Positions 1 through 11,725 of a DNA stretch of 64,000 nucleotides are shown in pieces. The notes under the pieces were generated by a model. It was given only the letters and a program-made list of their open reading frames with translations, had not been told where the DNA came from and ran no database searches. Each line of letters starts with the position of its first letter. Position 1 is the stretch's first letter. Origin of the DNA: Cohnella rhizosphaerae (GTDB lineage Bacteria; Bacillota; Bacilli; Paenibacillales; Paenibacillaceae); assembly GCF_029525575.1 (NCBI RefSeq), contig NZ_JAPDIA010000007.1, forward strand, positions 1,098,804-1,162,803, in the 5' to 3' direction. The translations under genes were made by a program, and so were the position numbers.

Positions 1-480
1 TTCGTGTCCTGCGACGTCGTTCCTGAGATTCCGGACGACATCACGATCGAGATTCGTCCCGAGGACCTGCGCGTCGACACGTACCGGGCGAGCGGCGCCG
101 GCGGCCAGCACATCAACAAGACCGACTCGGCGATCCGGCTCACGCACTTGCCGACCGGCATCGTCGTGGCCTGCCAGACCGAGCGCTCGCAGATCTCGAA
201 CCGCGACCGCGCGATGAAGATGCTCCAATCCAAGCTGTACGAAAAGAAGATTCAGGAGCAGCAGGCCGAGCTGGCCGCCATCCGCGGCGAGCAGCTTGAC
301 ATCGCTTGGGGCAGCCAGATCCGCTCGTACGTGTTTCACCCGTACAGCATGGTCAAGGATCATCGCACCGGCGTAGAGACGGGCAACGTGCAGGCGGTCA
401 TGGACGGCGATCTCGATCCGTTCATCGACGGCTACCTGCGCAGCCAGATCAAGACGGATCCGGCGGCGGCGGCGGAATAA
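1..480 (+). CDS. prfB: Peptide chain release factor 2, C-terminal part
   Basis: The window opens inside this gene, in frame from base 1; about 159 residues remain of a family of about 370. RF2 reads UGA and UAA stop codons and triggers peptidyl-tRNA hydrolysis on the ribosome. The catalytic GGQ loop is visible (GAGGQHINKTDSA, about residues 30-42 of the visible part), followed by the conserved HLPTGIVVACQTERSQ and the C-terminal SYVFHPYSMVKDHRTG stretch. Both the GGQ context and the VKDHRTG tail are typical of class I release factors, and the VSCDVVPEI lead-in fits RF2. The programmed frameshift site of prfB lies upstream of the window and cannot be judged. The next gene is a yitT homologue, a common neighbour in Paenibacillus-type genomes. 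Confidence 0.95.
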   Translation, partial: FVSCDVVPEIPDDITIEIRPEDLRVDTYRASGAGGQHINKTDSAIRLTHLPTGIVVACQTERSQISNRDRAMKMLQSKLYEKKIQEQQAELAAIRGEQLDIAWGSQIRSYVFHPYSMVKDHRTGVETGNVQAVMDGDLDPFIDGYLRSQIKTDPAAAAE

Positions 481-703
481 CCGATCGGCACGCCCCCCCT
501 TTTCGAATAAAGCATGCGGCAAGTTCCGACACTAATGGCAACGCGAGGCAACGTTTCTTCCGATCGCCGGCTCGGCTCCCCTCAGCGGAGACCGATGCAG
601 GCTTCCGTTCGAAGTGAACCGATCGCGCCGCCGGGGTGGAGGGACTTGCTTTTTTTTGTATGTCACTACTTGTTCATTCATAAAAGAAAGTGGGCTTCCT
701 ACG

Positions 704-1618
704 ATGGAACATGCAAACGAAGCGAATCGCGCGGGGTTTCCGCCTTACTCGGAGCCAAGGCTCAACAAGCGCCGCCGCAAGCCGCGCTCGCCGCTCTATC
801 GAAATGCCGTGTCGATGGCGCTTCTGCTCGCGGGCTCCTTTCTCATCGCGGTCAGCTTCAACCTGTTCTTCCTGCCGAACAACATCGCCTCCGGCGGCGT
901 GTCCGGCATCTCGGTCATCGTCAACTACCTGACCGACATCAAGCCCGCCTACACGCAGTGGACGCTCAACATCCCGCTTTTCCTCGCGGGCCTCGCCGTC
1001 TTCGGCGCTCGCTTCGGCGTCAAGACCGCCGTCGGCTCCGTCGTGCTGCCGCTGTTCGTGCTGCTCACCGCGCACTGGACGCCGCCGACGCACAACCCGC
1101 TGCTCGCCGCCGTCTACGGCGGTCTCGGCGTCGGGATCGGCCTCGGCCTCGTGTTCCGCGGCCAGGCGTCCACGGGCGGCCTCGATACGGCCGCGCAGAT
1201 CCTGAACCGCTTCACCGGCCTGCGCCTCGGCCTCGCGGTCGCTACGCTCGACGGCCTCGTCATCCTCTCGGCCGGCATCCTGATCGCGCCCGAAAACGCG
1301 CTCTACGCCCTCATCGGCCTGTTCGTCACGAGCAAAACGATCGACGTCGTGCAGACAGGACTGCAGACGTCCAAGGCCGCATTCATCGTGACGACGCAGC
1401 CGGAAAAGGTGTCGCAGGCCGTGCTCGTCGATCTGGACCGCGGCCTCACCAAGCTGCAGGGCGAGGGCGGCTACACCGGCCAGCAGCGTCCCGTGCTCAT
1501 GACCGTCGTCGGCCAGAACGAAGTGACGCGCCTCAAACTGCTCGTGCAGGACGCCGACCCAGGCGCTTTCGTTATCATTACGAACGCGGCGGAAGTGCTG
1601 GGGGGAGGGGTTTCATGA
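704..1618 (+). CDS. YitT family membrane protein (DUF161 + DUF2179)
   Basis: About 304 residues. The first 40 or so residues are basic and cytoplasmic, then five or six hydrophobic segments follow, including the family signature PNNIASGGVSGISVI and GQASTGGLDTAAQIL. The C-terminal 90 residues form the soluble DUF2179 domain. ATG 704 is chosen over the longer upstream reading because the membrane domain begins soon after it and an AAGAAAG stretch lies just upstream. The molecular function of YitT proteins is not established. A run of six G at 1600-1605 sits near the stop; with five G the frame continues through LGEGFHEP to a stop at 1652, which fits the family ending better, so the last residues given here may be wrong. 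Expression is probably monocistronic; prfB ends 220 bp upstream. Confidence 0.85.
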   Translation: MEHANEANRAGFPPYSEPRLNKRRRKPRSPLYRNAVSMALLLAGSFLIAVSFNLFFLPNNIASGGVSGISVIVNYLTDIKPAYTQWTLNIPLFLAGLAVFGARFGVKTAVGSVVLPLFVLLTAHWTPPTHNPLLAAVYGGLGVGIGLGLVFRGQASTGGLDTAAQILNRFTGLRLGLAVATLDGLVILSAGILIAPENALYALIGLFVTSKTIDVVQTGLQTSKAAFIVTTQPEKVSQAVLVDLDRGLTKLQGEGGYTGQQRPVLMTVVGQNEVTRLKLLVQDADPGAFVIITNAAEVLGGGVS

Positions 1619-1787
1619 GCCGCATCCGCCGGGCGGTCGAACCAAAGAATGACGATGGCGTGAGCGCTAACCGAGAGGGGCGGCATCCGTGCATGACCAA
1701 TGCCGTGGTCGGACAGCACGATCGTCAGCGGCTGCACGGAGCCTGCCGGGTGACTTCCGATCAAGGTGATGTGGGCGAGACGATGAT

Positions 1788-2172
1788 TTTATTTCCACTT
1801 GAGACAACCTGCCATGATTCGGCACTCGCACCAACGCCATTGTTCCTATTCAAGACTTATTGAGAAGACGCGACGGGTAAAGGACGATCGTGCTCCCATT
1901 CAGGATTTCCTGCCATGGCGGCGCGCGCGAGGCGGCGCGTTTGTTTCCGCTCGAGACGTCTTGTCAGGACTCGGCGTTCGCGCCGGGGCATTTGATGCTA
2001 TCCGAGACCTGTCGAAGACGACGCGAGGGGCGAGACGATGATTTTACTCCTATCCAGGAACTCCAGCCCTGGCGATGAGTGCGAGGCCCCGTATTTGTTT
2101 CCAACAGAGACATCCTGGAATGCCACTGCCGACGTGACAGCGCGATTATTCCTATCCGAGACTTTTGGCGCA
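1788..2172. repeat. Degenerate tandem array, eight units of about 51 bp
   Basis: No gene can be supported between yitT and the arg promoter. The region instead holds eight diverged copies of a unit around TTCCTATCCGAGAC. Aligned GAGAC-type anchors fall at 1801, 1852, 1902, 1953, 2004, 2056, 2107 and 2158, giving spacings of 51, 50, 51, 51, 52, 51 and 51 bp. Units are strongly diverged outside the core of about 20 bp. Short open frames through the array are low-quality and in several phases, so it is treated as non-coding. Function unknown. Confidence 0.75.
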
Positions 2173-2239
2173 CAGCATGTGCCGGAGGAAGCCCTCCTCC
2201 CGTCGCTCAAAAGCCTTGACCACAAACGCGAATCTTTCG

Positions 2240-2268
2240 TTGAATAAATACTCATTCGAATGTATAAT
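2240..2268 (+). promoter_or_regulatory. Promoter with overlapping ArgR/AhrC-type ARG box
   Basis: TTGAAT (2240-2245), 17-bp spacer, TATAAT (2263-2268). The -35 region overlaps TGAATAAATACTCA (2241-2254), one mismatch from the symmetric ARG-box core TGAAT-N4-ATTCA. Binding of the arginine repressor here would block the -35 element, which suits the argC-argH genes downstream. ArgR binding is inferred from the motif only. Confidence 0.6.
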
Positions 2269-2388
2269 GATACACATCGACAACCGGACCCTGCGTGCCG
2301 CCAAGCCGCCGTCCGTCGCGTCCCGCAGCGCCGATTAAGCTGCTGCCTCTTACATAGCCGGGACGCGGCGACGGGGCTTGAATTGTTT

Positions 2389-2417
2389 TAGACATCCCCA
2401 CCGCGATCCGGTACAAT
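2389..2417 (+). promoter_or_regulatory. Second candidate promoter upstream of argC
   Basis: TAGACA (2389-2394), 17-bp spacer, TACAAT (2412-2417): five of six matches at each hexamer. It lies about 85 bp upstream of argC. Between the two promoters, 2310-2376 can fold into a long GC hairpin (CCGTCGCGTCCCG pairing with CGGGACGCGGCGACGG, with a bulge) but has no T-tract, so attenuation is possible but not shown. Confidence 0.5.
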
Positions 2418-2501
2418 GGGAATAGTTTGCCATGAACGGCGGGCGCGCGCCTCTATCGCGATAGCGCGTCCCATTCCTTATACAGCAAGGAGTGTATGTA
2501 A

Positions 2502-3578
2502 ATGCCATCATCCTCATCGTCATCCCAACCGTCTCAAGTACGCGCGGCCATCGTCGGATCTACCGGCTACGGCGGCGTCGAGCTGATTCGCTTGCTGGCC
2601 GCCCATCCTTACGTGACGGTCGCGTCCGTGATCTCGTCCTCGAATGCGGGCGAGCCGTTCGCGGCCGGCTACCCGCATCTGACGGAGATTCGCACGGACA
2701 TACTGGACGCCGTCGACCCCGAGCTGATCGCGGACAAGGCCGACGTCGTCTTTTTCGCGACGCCGCACGGCGTCAGCACGAAGCTGGCGAGCCAGTTTCT
2801 CGCGGCGGGGCTCAAGGTTATCGATCTGTCCGGCGACTTCCGGCTGAAGAACCGGGACAGCTACGCCCAGTGGTACAAAAAAGAAGCGCCGCAGCAGGAT
2901 GAGCTCGAGCGCGCGGTGTTCGGCATGAGCGAGCTGTTCGGCGACGAAGTGCGCGGAGCCGACTTCGTTACCAATCCGGGCTGTTTCCCGACGGCGACGA
3001 CGCTGGGCCTGTATCCGGCGGTCAAGGCCGGCTGGATCGACCCGGACAGCATCATCGTCGACGCCAAGACCGGCGTGTCCGGCTCGGGCCGGGGCCTCAG
3101 CATGGCCGCCCACTTTTCCGAGGTCAACGAGAACTTCAAGGCGTACAAAGTGCATCAGCACCAGCACACGCCGGAGATCGAGCAGACGCTGGCGCGCGCC
3201 GCGGGCGGTCCGGTGACCGTGTCGTTCACGACGCATCTCGTGCCGATGACGCGCGGGATCATGAGCACGATGTACGCGAGCCTGACGGACAAGAGCCGCA
3301 CGACGGCCGATTTCCGCGAGCTGTACAATCAGTTTTACGAAGGCCGGCCCTTCGTGCGTGTGCGTCCCGAGGGGACGTATCCGTCGACCAAGGAAGTGTA
3401 CGGCTCGAACTATTGCGACATCGGCGTGCTCGTCGACGAGCGGACGAAGCGCCTGACGGTGATCTCCGTCATCGACAACCTCGTCAAGGGCGCGTCGGGC
3501 CAGGCGATTCAGAACTTGAACTTGATGATGGGCTGGGACGAGACGACGGGTCTGACGTTCCTGCCGGTCTATCCATAA
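2502..3578 (+). CDS. argC: N-acetyl-gamma-glutamyl-phosphate reductase
   Basis: 358 residues. Third step of arginine synthesis in the cytoplasm: NADPH-dependent reduction of N-acetylglutamyl phosphate to the semialdehyde. The N-terminal Rossmann motif is GSTGYGGVEL, and the catalytic cysteine lies in NPGCFPTAT at about residue 161. The HQHQHTPEIEQ and HLVPMTRGI blocks typical of ArgC follow. The ATG at 2502 has AAGGAGTG eight bases upstream. A serine-rich start (residues 3-8) is probably a flexible tag. First gene of argCJBD; argJ begins 23 bp after the stop, so an operon is likely, driven by the ARG-box promoter. Confidence 0.95.
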   Translation: MPSSSSSSQPSQVRAAIVGSTGYGGVELIRLLAAHPYVTVASVISSSNAGEPFAAGYPHLTEIRTDILDAVDPELIADKADVVFFATPHGVSTKLASQFLAAGLKVIDLSGDFRLKNRDSYAQWYKKEAPQQDELERAVFGMSELFGDEVRGADFVTNPGCFPTATTLGLYPAVKAGWIDPDSIIVDAKTGVSGSGRGLSMAAHFSEVNENFKAYKVHQHQHTPEIEQTLARAAGGPVTVSFTTHLVPMTRGIMSTMYASLTDKSRTTADFRELYNQFYEGRPFVRVRPEGTYPSTKEVYGSNYCDIGVLVDERTKRLTVISVIDNLVKGASGQAIQNLNLMMGWDETTGLTFLPVYP

Positions 3579-3601
3579 CGGACGGGGGGAACGGGAGCGA
3601 C

Positions 3602-4828
3602 ATGGGGAAGAGCTATCTCATCGTGCCGGACGGCGGCGTGACGACGCCCAAGGGCTTCAAGGCGGGCGGACTGCACTGCGGTCTGAAAAAAACGGAGCGC
3701 AACGATCTCGGCGCGATCGTCAGCGAGGTGCCGGCATCGGCTGCGGCGGTGTATACGACCAATTTATTTCAGGCGGCACCGCTGCAGGTGACGCGCGAGA
3801 GCCTGGCGGAGGAAGGCCTGCTGACCGCGGTGCTCGTCAATAGCGGCAACGCCAACGCCTGCACCGGCGCCCAGGGCGAAGCCGACGCGTACGCGATGCG
3901 CGCGCAGATCGCCGAGGCGCTCGGCGTAGCGAAGCATCAGGTCGCCGTCGCTTCGACCGGCGTCATCGGCGAGCCGCTCAAGATGGACCGCGTGAGCGCG
4001 GGCATCGAGCGGCTGCCCGAGTGCTTGAAAGGCGGCGCGGCGGGCTCGGACGACTTTTGCCAGGCGATTCTGACGACCGACCTGGTCAAGAAGACCGCCT
4101 GCGTCCGCGTCGTCGTGGACGGCCAGGAAGTCACCATCGCCGGCGCGGCCAAGGGCTCCGGCATGATCCACCCGAACATGGCGACGATGCTCGGCTTCGT
4201 CACGACGGACGCCGCCATCGGCGCCCCGGCGCTGCAGACGCTGCTGCGCGACATCACGAATCTGACGTTTAACATGATCACCGTCGACGGCGATACGAGC
4301 ACTAACGACATGCTCGTCGCGATGGCCAACGGCCTCGCGGGCAACGCCGAGCTGACGCCGGCGCACCCGGATTGGGCGGCGTTCGCCGAGGGTCTGCGCT
4401 ATGTGTGCGAGGAGCTCGCCAAGGCGATCGCGCGCGACGGCGAAGGCGCGACCAAGCTCATCGAGACGACCGTCTCGGGCGCGGCCAGCGACGCGGACGC
4501 GCAGGCGATCGCCAAGACGATCATCAGCTCGAGCCTGGTGAAGTCGGCGGCGTTCGGCGCGGACGCCAACTGGGGCCGGATCATCGCGGCAGCGGGCCGC
4601 GCAGGCGTTCCGCTTAACGTGAATACGGTCGACGTACGGCTCGGCGACATTCTCGTGCTGGAGCAGTCCCGTCCGGTCGCGTTCGACGAAGAGGTCGCGC
4701 TCGCGTACCTGAAGGGCGATACGGTCGCGATCCGCGTCGACCTGCACATGGGCAGCGGCCAGGCGCTCGCCTGGGGCTGCGACTTGACCTACGGTTATGT
4801 GAGGATCAATGCCTCTTACCGGACTTAA
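3602..4828 (+). CDS. argJ: Bifunctional ornithine acetyltransferase / N-acetylglutamate synthase
   Basis: 408 residues. ArgJ moves the acetyl group from N-acetylornithine to glutamate and so recycles acetyl groups in the arginine pathway; some members also use acetyl-CoA. The precursor self-cleaves before a threonine in the conserved NMATMLGF (Thr about residue 195), which is intact, as are LVNSGNANAC near the N-terminus and DPNWGR-like DANWGR near the C-terminus. The start at 3602 is preceded by a G-rich Shine-Dalgarno region and follows argC by 23 bp. Presence of ArgJ implies the cyclic pathway. Whether this member is mono- or bifunctional cannot be told from sequence alone. Confidence 0.95.
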   Translation: MGKSYLIVPDGGVTTPKGFKAGGLHCGLKKTERNDLGAIVSEVPASAAAVYTTNLFQAAPLQVTRESLAEEGLLTAVLVNSGNANACTGAQGEADAYAMRAQIAEALGVAKHQVAVASTGVIGEPLKMDRVSAGIERLPECLKGGAAGSDDFCQAILTTDLVKKTACVRVVVDGQEVTIAGAAKGSGMIHPNMATMLGFVTTDAAIGAPALQTLLRDITNLTFNMITVDGDTSTNDMLVAMANGLAGNAELTPAHPDWAAFAEGLRYVCEELAKAIARDGEGATKLIETTVSGAASDADAQAIAKTIISSSLVKSAAFGADANWGRIIAAAGRAGVPLNVNTVDVRLGDILVLEQSRPVAFDEEVALAYLKGDTVAIRVDLHMGSGQALAWGCDLTYGYVRINASYRT

Positions 4829-4847
4829 GAGGAGGCGGACGAACACC

Positions 4848-5630
4848 ATGGCATTCGTAATGAAATGCGGCGGCAGTACGCTCGCCGCCCTGCCGGACGC
4901 CTTCTTCGGGGATCTGCGCGACCTGCAGGAGAGCGGGGCGCAGCCGGTCATCGTGCACGGCGGCGGACCGGCGATCAACGAGACGCTCGGCCAACTCGGT
5001 ATCGAGAGCCGCTTCGAAGGCGGCCTGCGCGTGACCGACGAGCCGACGCTCGAGGTCGTCGAGATGGTGCTCGCGGGACGCATCAACAAGCAGATCGTGC
5101 GGCGGCTGCAGCAGAGCGGCGCGAAGGCGCTCGGCCTGTCGGGCACCGACGGGCGGCTCATCGAGGCGAAGCCCGTGGCGAACGCGGACGTCGTCGGACT
5201 CGTCGGCGACGTGACCGGCGTCAACGCCGAGCTGATCCAGGGCATCGTGGCGCTCGGCTACCTGCCCGTCATCGCGCCGATCGGCATCGACGCGGCCGGC
5301 CAGCGCTACAACATCAACGCGGACACGGCCGCAGGCGCCGTCGCCTCGCATCTGGGCGTCGCCACGATGATCGTCGTGACCGACGTGCCGGGCATCATGC
5401 GGACGGTGGACGGCGAGAAGCAAGTGCTGCCGCAGGTCAGCTTCGCGCAGATCGAAGCGATGATCGCGAGCGGCGAGATCTACGGCGGCATGATCCCGAA
5501 GGTGCGGGCGGCGATGGCCTGCCTCACCGGCGACGTGCGCGAGGTGCTGATCGTCGACGGCGCGGCGCCGCGGGTGCTGAGCCGGGCGGTTAACGAAGGC
5601 AACCTCGGCACCCGCATCGTACGCGAATAA
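4848..5630 (+). CDS. argB: Acetylglutamate kinase
   Basis: 260 residues. Phosphorylates N-acetylglutamate, the usual arginine-feedback step. It shows MKCGGSTL at the N-terminus, the substrate loop HGGGPAINE, and the ATP-site stretch YNINADTAAGAVASHL. ATG 4848 is preferred over a longer frame from 4809 because AGAGGAGG lies 10 bases upstream and the protein then starts directly with the first strand of the fold. It begins 20 bp after argJ ends; argD follows after 25 bp. Confidence 0.95.
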   Translation: MAFVMKCGGSTLAALPDAFFGDLRDLQESGAQPVIVHGGGPAINETLGQLGIESRFEGGLRVTDEPTLEVVEMVLAGRINKQIVRRLQQSGAKALGLSGTDGRLIEAKPVANADVVGLVGDVTGVNAELIQGIVALGYLPVIAPIGIDAAGQRYNINADTAAGAVASHLGVATMIVVTDVPGIMRTVDGEKQVLPQVSFAQIEAMIASGEIYGGMIPKVRAAMACLTGDVREVLIVDGAAPRVLSRAVNEGNLGTRIVRE

Positions 5631-5655
5631 CCGAACCAACGAAGGAGTGGAAAAC

Positions 5656-6838
5656 ATGAGCAGCTTGTTCCCGACCTACGCACGCTATCCGATCGCCATC
5701 GTCAAGGGCAAAGGCAGCCGCCTGTGGGACGATCAAGGCAAGGAGTATCTCGACTTTATGGGCGGCCTGGCCGTCACCAACCTCGGCCATGTGCCGGACG
5801 AGGTGAAGGATGCGCTCGTGGCGCAGCTCGGGGGAGCTGTGGCATGCGTCCAACCTTTTCGTGAATCCGTTCCAGGAAAAGGCGGCAAAGCTGCTGACCG
5901 ACAACAGCTGCGCCGACGCCGTGTTCTTCTGCAACAGCGGCGCCGAAGCGAACGAAGCCGCGATCAAGCTCGCCCGCCGCTATCACCAGAAGGTGCTGGG
6001 CAACGATCGCTATGAAGTGATCACGTTTACGCAGTCGTTCCACGGCCGTACGCTGGCGACGCTGACCGCGACCGGGCAAGACAAGGTCAAGGAAGGCTTC
6101 CTGCCGCTGCCGGAAGGCTTCGTCCACGTGCCGCTGCACGATCTGCCGGCGCTGGAAGCGGCGATCACGGACCGCACGGCCGCGATCATGCTGGAGCTCG
6201 TGCAGGCCGAAGGCGGCGTCATCGTCGTCGAACCCGAATTCCTGCGCGGCGTTCGCGAGCTGTGCGATCGCCATGGCCTGCTGCTCATCCTGGACGAAGT
6301 CCAGACGGGCATGGGCCGTACCGGCAAGCTGTTCGCACACCAGCACTATGACGTCGAGCCGGACATCTTTACGCTGGCCAAGGGCATCGGCAGCGGCTTC
6401 CCGGTCGGCGCCATGCTTGGCAAAGCGAAGCTCATCCCTGCCTTCACGGCCGGCTCGCACGCGACGACCTTCGGCGGCACGCCGATCGCCTCGACGGTAG
6501 TAAGCGCCACGATCGAGTCGATCCTGAAGCAGGACGCGCCGGCGCGCGCGGCCGCTTCGGGCGAGTACTTGATCGCCAAGCTGAGCGAAAAGCTGCTGGA
6601 TCTGCCGGTCGTCACCGAGATCCGCGGCCGCGGCCTGCTCATCGGCATCCAGTGCACCGAGCCGGTCGCCGACTGGATCGGCGAGCTGCACAAGCGCGGC
6701 CTGCTCGTCGTTTCGGCGGGACCGACGGTCATCCGCCTGCTGCCGAGCCTGCTCGTGTCGCGCGAGGACATCGACCGCGCGGTCGAACTGATCGCCGCCG
6801 TGCTGACCGAAGCGGCTGCGGCGAAGGCCTCGAACTAA
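5656..6838 (+). CDS. argD: Acetylornithine aminotransferase (one +1 frame break)
   Basis: PLP enzyme that makes N-acetylornithine from the semialdehyde. The frame breaks at a run of five G (5830-5834); with four G it reads ...DALVAQLGELWHASNLF... without interruption and gives 393 residues, the normal length. Class-III aminotransferase marks are present downstream: FCNSGAEANEAAIKLAR, the DEVQTGMGRTG block with the PLP-ring aspartate, and TLAKGIGSGFPVGA with the Schiff-base lysine. ATG 5656 has GAAGGAGTGG upstream. Last gene of argCJBD. I read the break as a sequence error rather than a pseudogene because the pathway is otherwise complete. Confidence 0.9.
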
Positions 6839-6936
6839 TCGACTGCGAGCGCACGCAGCGCCGCGATACGCAATTGCCGAATTCCGGTGCCGCTCGCGCT
6901 ATCAGCTTATGCCTTACGCTAAGGGGCATGCCGGAG

Positions 6937-7140
6937 TGGGGCAAATACCTGCAATTATGCAGCTTTTTGCCCAAGTAAACGGCCTCTCCGGGAAAATACC
7001 TGCAAATATACAGTTAATCTCCCGCAGAGCGGCTCCCGATCGGCGCAAGGAAGAAAAAAGCTGCATAAATGCAGGAATTGTCATCCAAGCCGCAGCTCGG
7101 GAGAAAATAACTGCATAAATGCAGGAATTGTCGCCCAAGG
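6937..7140. repeat. Four-copy palindromic intergenic repeat before argF
   Basis: The 477-bp gap between argD and argF holds no supported gene. Four copies of a dyad related to CTGCATAAATGCAG begin at 6949, 7000, 7061 and 7111 (spacing 51, 61, 50 bp). Each copy is flanked by GGG on the left and CCC on the right, so every unit can form a hairpin; the first has arms GGGCAAA/TTTGCCC around CTGCA/TGCAG. Function unknown. The rest of the gap (7141-7300) shows no clear promoter. Confidence 0.75.
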
Positions 7141-7315
7141 CGCAGCTGGGTCGGCGATCGCGCGCTTAGCCCTTCGGCATCCGGATGAACTCGCTTTTCC
7201 AGCAGGGCGCCCGGACGCTCCCTGCAGACGAACGCTCGCTCCGGAGCGCGTTATCCGCTTAACCCATTTCCGGGGCCGCACAGCGCCCTTTTACATTGAC
7301 CAAGGAGGTATCGCC

Positions 7316-8278
7316 ATGCCTAACCCGGCTGCCAACGCCGAAGAACTCGCCCAAGGCCTCAAAGGGCGGGATTTCCTGGGGCTCGTCGATTACCAGCCTG
7401 ACGAGATCCGTTATCTGATCGACCTCGCCGTCGAGCTCAAGCGCAAGCAGAAGAGCGGCGAAGTGTACCAGCCCCTCAAGGGCAAGACGCTTGGCATGAT
7501 TTTCGAAAAATCGTCCACCCGCACGCGCGTATCGTTCGAAGTGGGCATGTTTCAGCTCGGCGGCCACGGCCTGTTCCTGAGCAAAAACGACATTCAGATG
7601 GGCCGCGGCGAGACGATCCGCGATACGGCGCAGACGCTGTCGCGCTACCTGGACGGCATCATCATCCGCACGTTCGGCCACCGCAACGTCGTCGAGCTGG
7701 CCCGCGGCGCGACCATCCCGGTCATCAACGCGCTGTCCGACCAGTCGCATCCGTGCCAGGCGCTCGCCGATTACCAGACGATTCTGGAGCACAAGGGCAA
7801 GCTGGAAGGCCTTAAGGTCGCCTACATCGGCGACGGCAACAACATGGTGCATTCGCTCATGATCGGCGCGAGCAAGCTCGGCATTCACTTTGCCAGCGCG
7901 TCGCCGGAAGGCTACGAGCCGGATGCGAACCAGGTGAAGCTGGCGCGCGAGTTCGCGGAGCAGTCCGGTTCCCGGGTCGACATCGTGCGCGACGCGCGCG
8001 AGGCGGTCGAAGGCGCCGACATCATCTACACCGACGTATGGGCGAGCATGGGCTTCGAGGCCGAGCAGAAGGAACGCGAGCGCGCGTTCAAGAACTACCA
8101 GGTTAACGAGGAATTGGCCAAGCACGCCAAGTCCGACTATCTGTTCATGCACTGCCTGCCGGCGCACCGCGGCGAGGAAGTGAGCGAGGGCGTCATCGAC
8201 GGCCCGCACTCCATCATCTTCGACGAGGCGGAGAACCGCCTGCACGCGCAGAAGGCCGTCATGGCCGCGATCATGTAA
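7316..8278 (+). CDS. argF: Ornithine carbamoyltransferase
   Basis: 320 residues. Joins ornithine and carbamoyl phosphate to citrulline. The carbamoyl-phosphate loop STRTRVSFE (about residues 65-73), the HPCQALAD block and the ornithine loop HCLPAHRGEEV are all intact. ATG 7316 follows AAGGAGGT by seven bases. It is separated from argCJBD by a repeat array and lies 155 bp before argG, so it may have its own promoter, although none is obvious. No carAB is visible in the window, so carbamoyl phosphate must be supplied elsewhere. Confidence 0.95.
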   Translation: MPNPAANAEELAQGLKGRDFLGLVDYQPDEIRYLIDLAVELKRKQKSGEVYQPLKGKTLGMIFEKSSTRTRVSFEVGMFQLGGHGLFLSKNDIQMGRGETIRDTAQTLSRYLDGIIIRTFGHRNVVELARGATIPVINALSDQSHPCQALADYQTILEHKGKLEGLKVAYIGDGNNMVHSLMIGASKLGIHFASASPEGYEPDANQVKLAREFAEQSGSRVDIVRDAREAVEGADIIYTDVWASMGFEAEQKERERAFKNYQVNEELAKHAKSDYLFMHCLPAHRGEEVSEGVIDGPHSIIFDEAENRLHAQKAVMAAIM

Positions 8279-8433
8279 GCAGCCGACGCTAACGATTCCG
8301 ACCCGCGCCGACTCGCGAGGCAGCGAACCGGCGAACCGGCGTGTGGCCCGTTCGAACTGCAGCCTGCCGGACTTCGCCGTCTCGTCGACGCGCATGCATC
8401 CATTTTTCCAATAGAGGAGCGTTCATCCCTACC

Positions 8434-9672
<1,239 letters not shown>

Positions 9673-9694
9673 GCGGCCGGCTTTGGCAGAGAGC

Positions 9695-9985
9695 CAATAA
9701 GGATGCCGCACATCGTTAATTTTGCGTAAACCCGACTTGGGGAGCGGAGAAGGATGTCGCGTATCGTTATTTGCACAAAATTTCGTGGCTGCAGGTAGAT
9801 AGCGATGCCTCGCATCGTTATTTCAGCGAAACGCCGGCGTGGTGAGTAAATAAGGATGTCGCACATCGTTATTTGCGCGGAAACCCGGTACGTGGAGTAG
9901 TTAAGGATGCCGCACATCGTTGATTGCCCCCAAGCTCCGGCGAAAGGGAGCAATACCGATGCCGCGCATCCTTATTTGCCGAAAT
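9695..9985. repeat. Six-unit intergenic array with 51-bp period between argG and argH
   Basis: The core GATGYCGCACATCGTTATTT contains the dyad GATG...CATC. Copies of the leading GGATG/CGATG fall at 9701, 9752, 9803, 9854, 9905 and 9957, a spacing of 51, 51, 51, 51 and 52 bp. Spacers of about 25 bp between cores are not conserved. Because 51 is a multiple of three, open frames run through the array on the minus strand, but they have no ribosome binding site or non-repeat content and are not called as genes. Confidence 0.85.
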
Positions 9986-10028
9986 GAAGTGTAATTCTAT
10001 GCATGGCAGAGAGGGGCTAACGAGCGTC

Positions 10029-11445
<1,417 letters not shown>

Positions 11446-11472
11446 GCCGTATCGAGCGTGCTTAACCTAAAG

Positions 11473-11512
11473 CCTCCCATCCACTTCAACCAGAGTGGCG
11501 GGAGGTTTTTTT
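11473..11512 (+). terminator. Rho-independent terminator after argH
   Basis: CCTCCCATCCACT pairs with AGTGGCGGGAGG across a seven-base loop and is followed by seven T. Confidence 0.9.
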
Positions 11513-11725
11513 GCGCGCGGCGGCGTAACGACGGGTCGATCGGAGGCCGAAGGATGCAGGAAAATGAGACAAATCGGTGACTTCGGACGATGCTGTATCT
11601 GGCAGTAGGGCCCGCCGTAAAGGGGGAATGTCGATTGACGTCGAATTACAAGATTTAGGCATGAATATTTCACCAAATTATGTTTTCTGCAAAACGCGGT
11701 TGAATAAGAGGAAGGGAGAAATGCA

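Noticed and set aside
1799..2247. Small open frames in the region upstream of argC
   Set aside because: They run through the degenerate 51-bp array in several phases and show no gene-like features.
5656..6838. argD as a decayed pseudogene
   Set aside because: The only lesion is one extra G in a G-run, all catalytic motifs remain, and the same lesion type occurs in many other genes including ftsE.
6914..7138. Minus-strand frame with repeated CIYAVIF / FMQLF-like phrases
   Set aside because: It is only the translation of the palindromic repeats before argF; no start signals.
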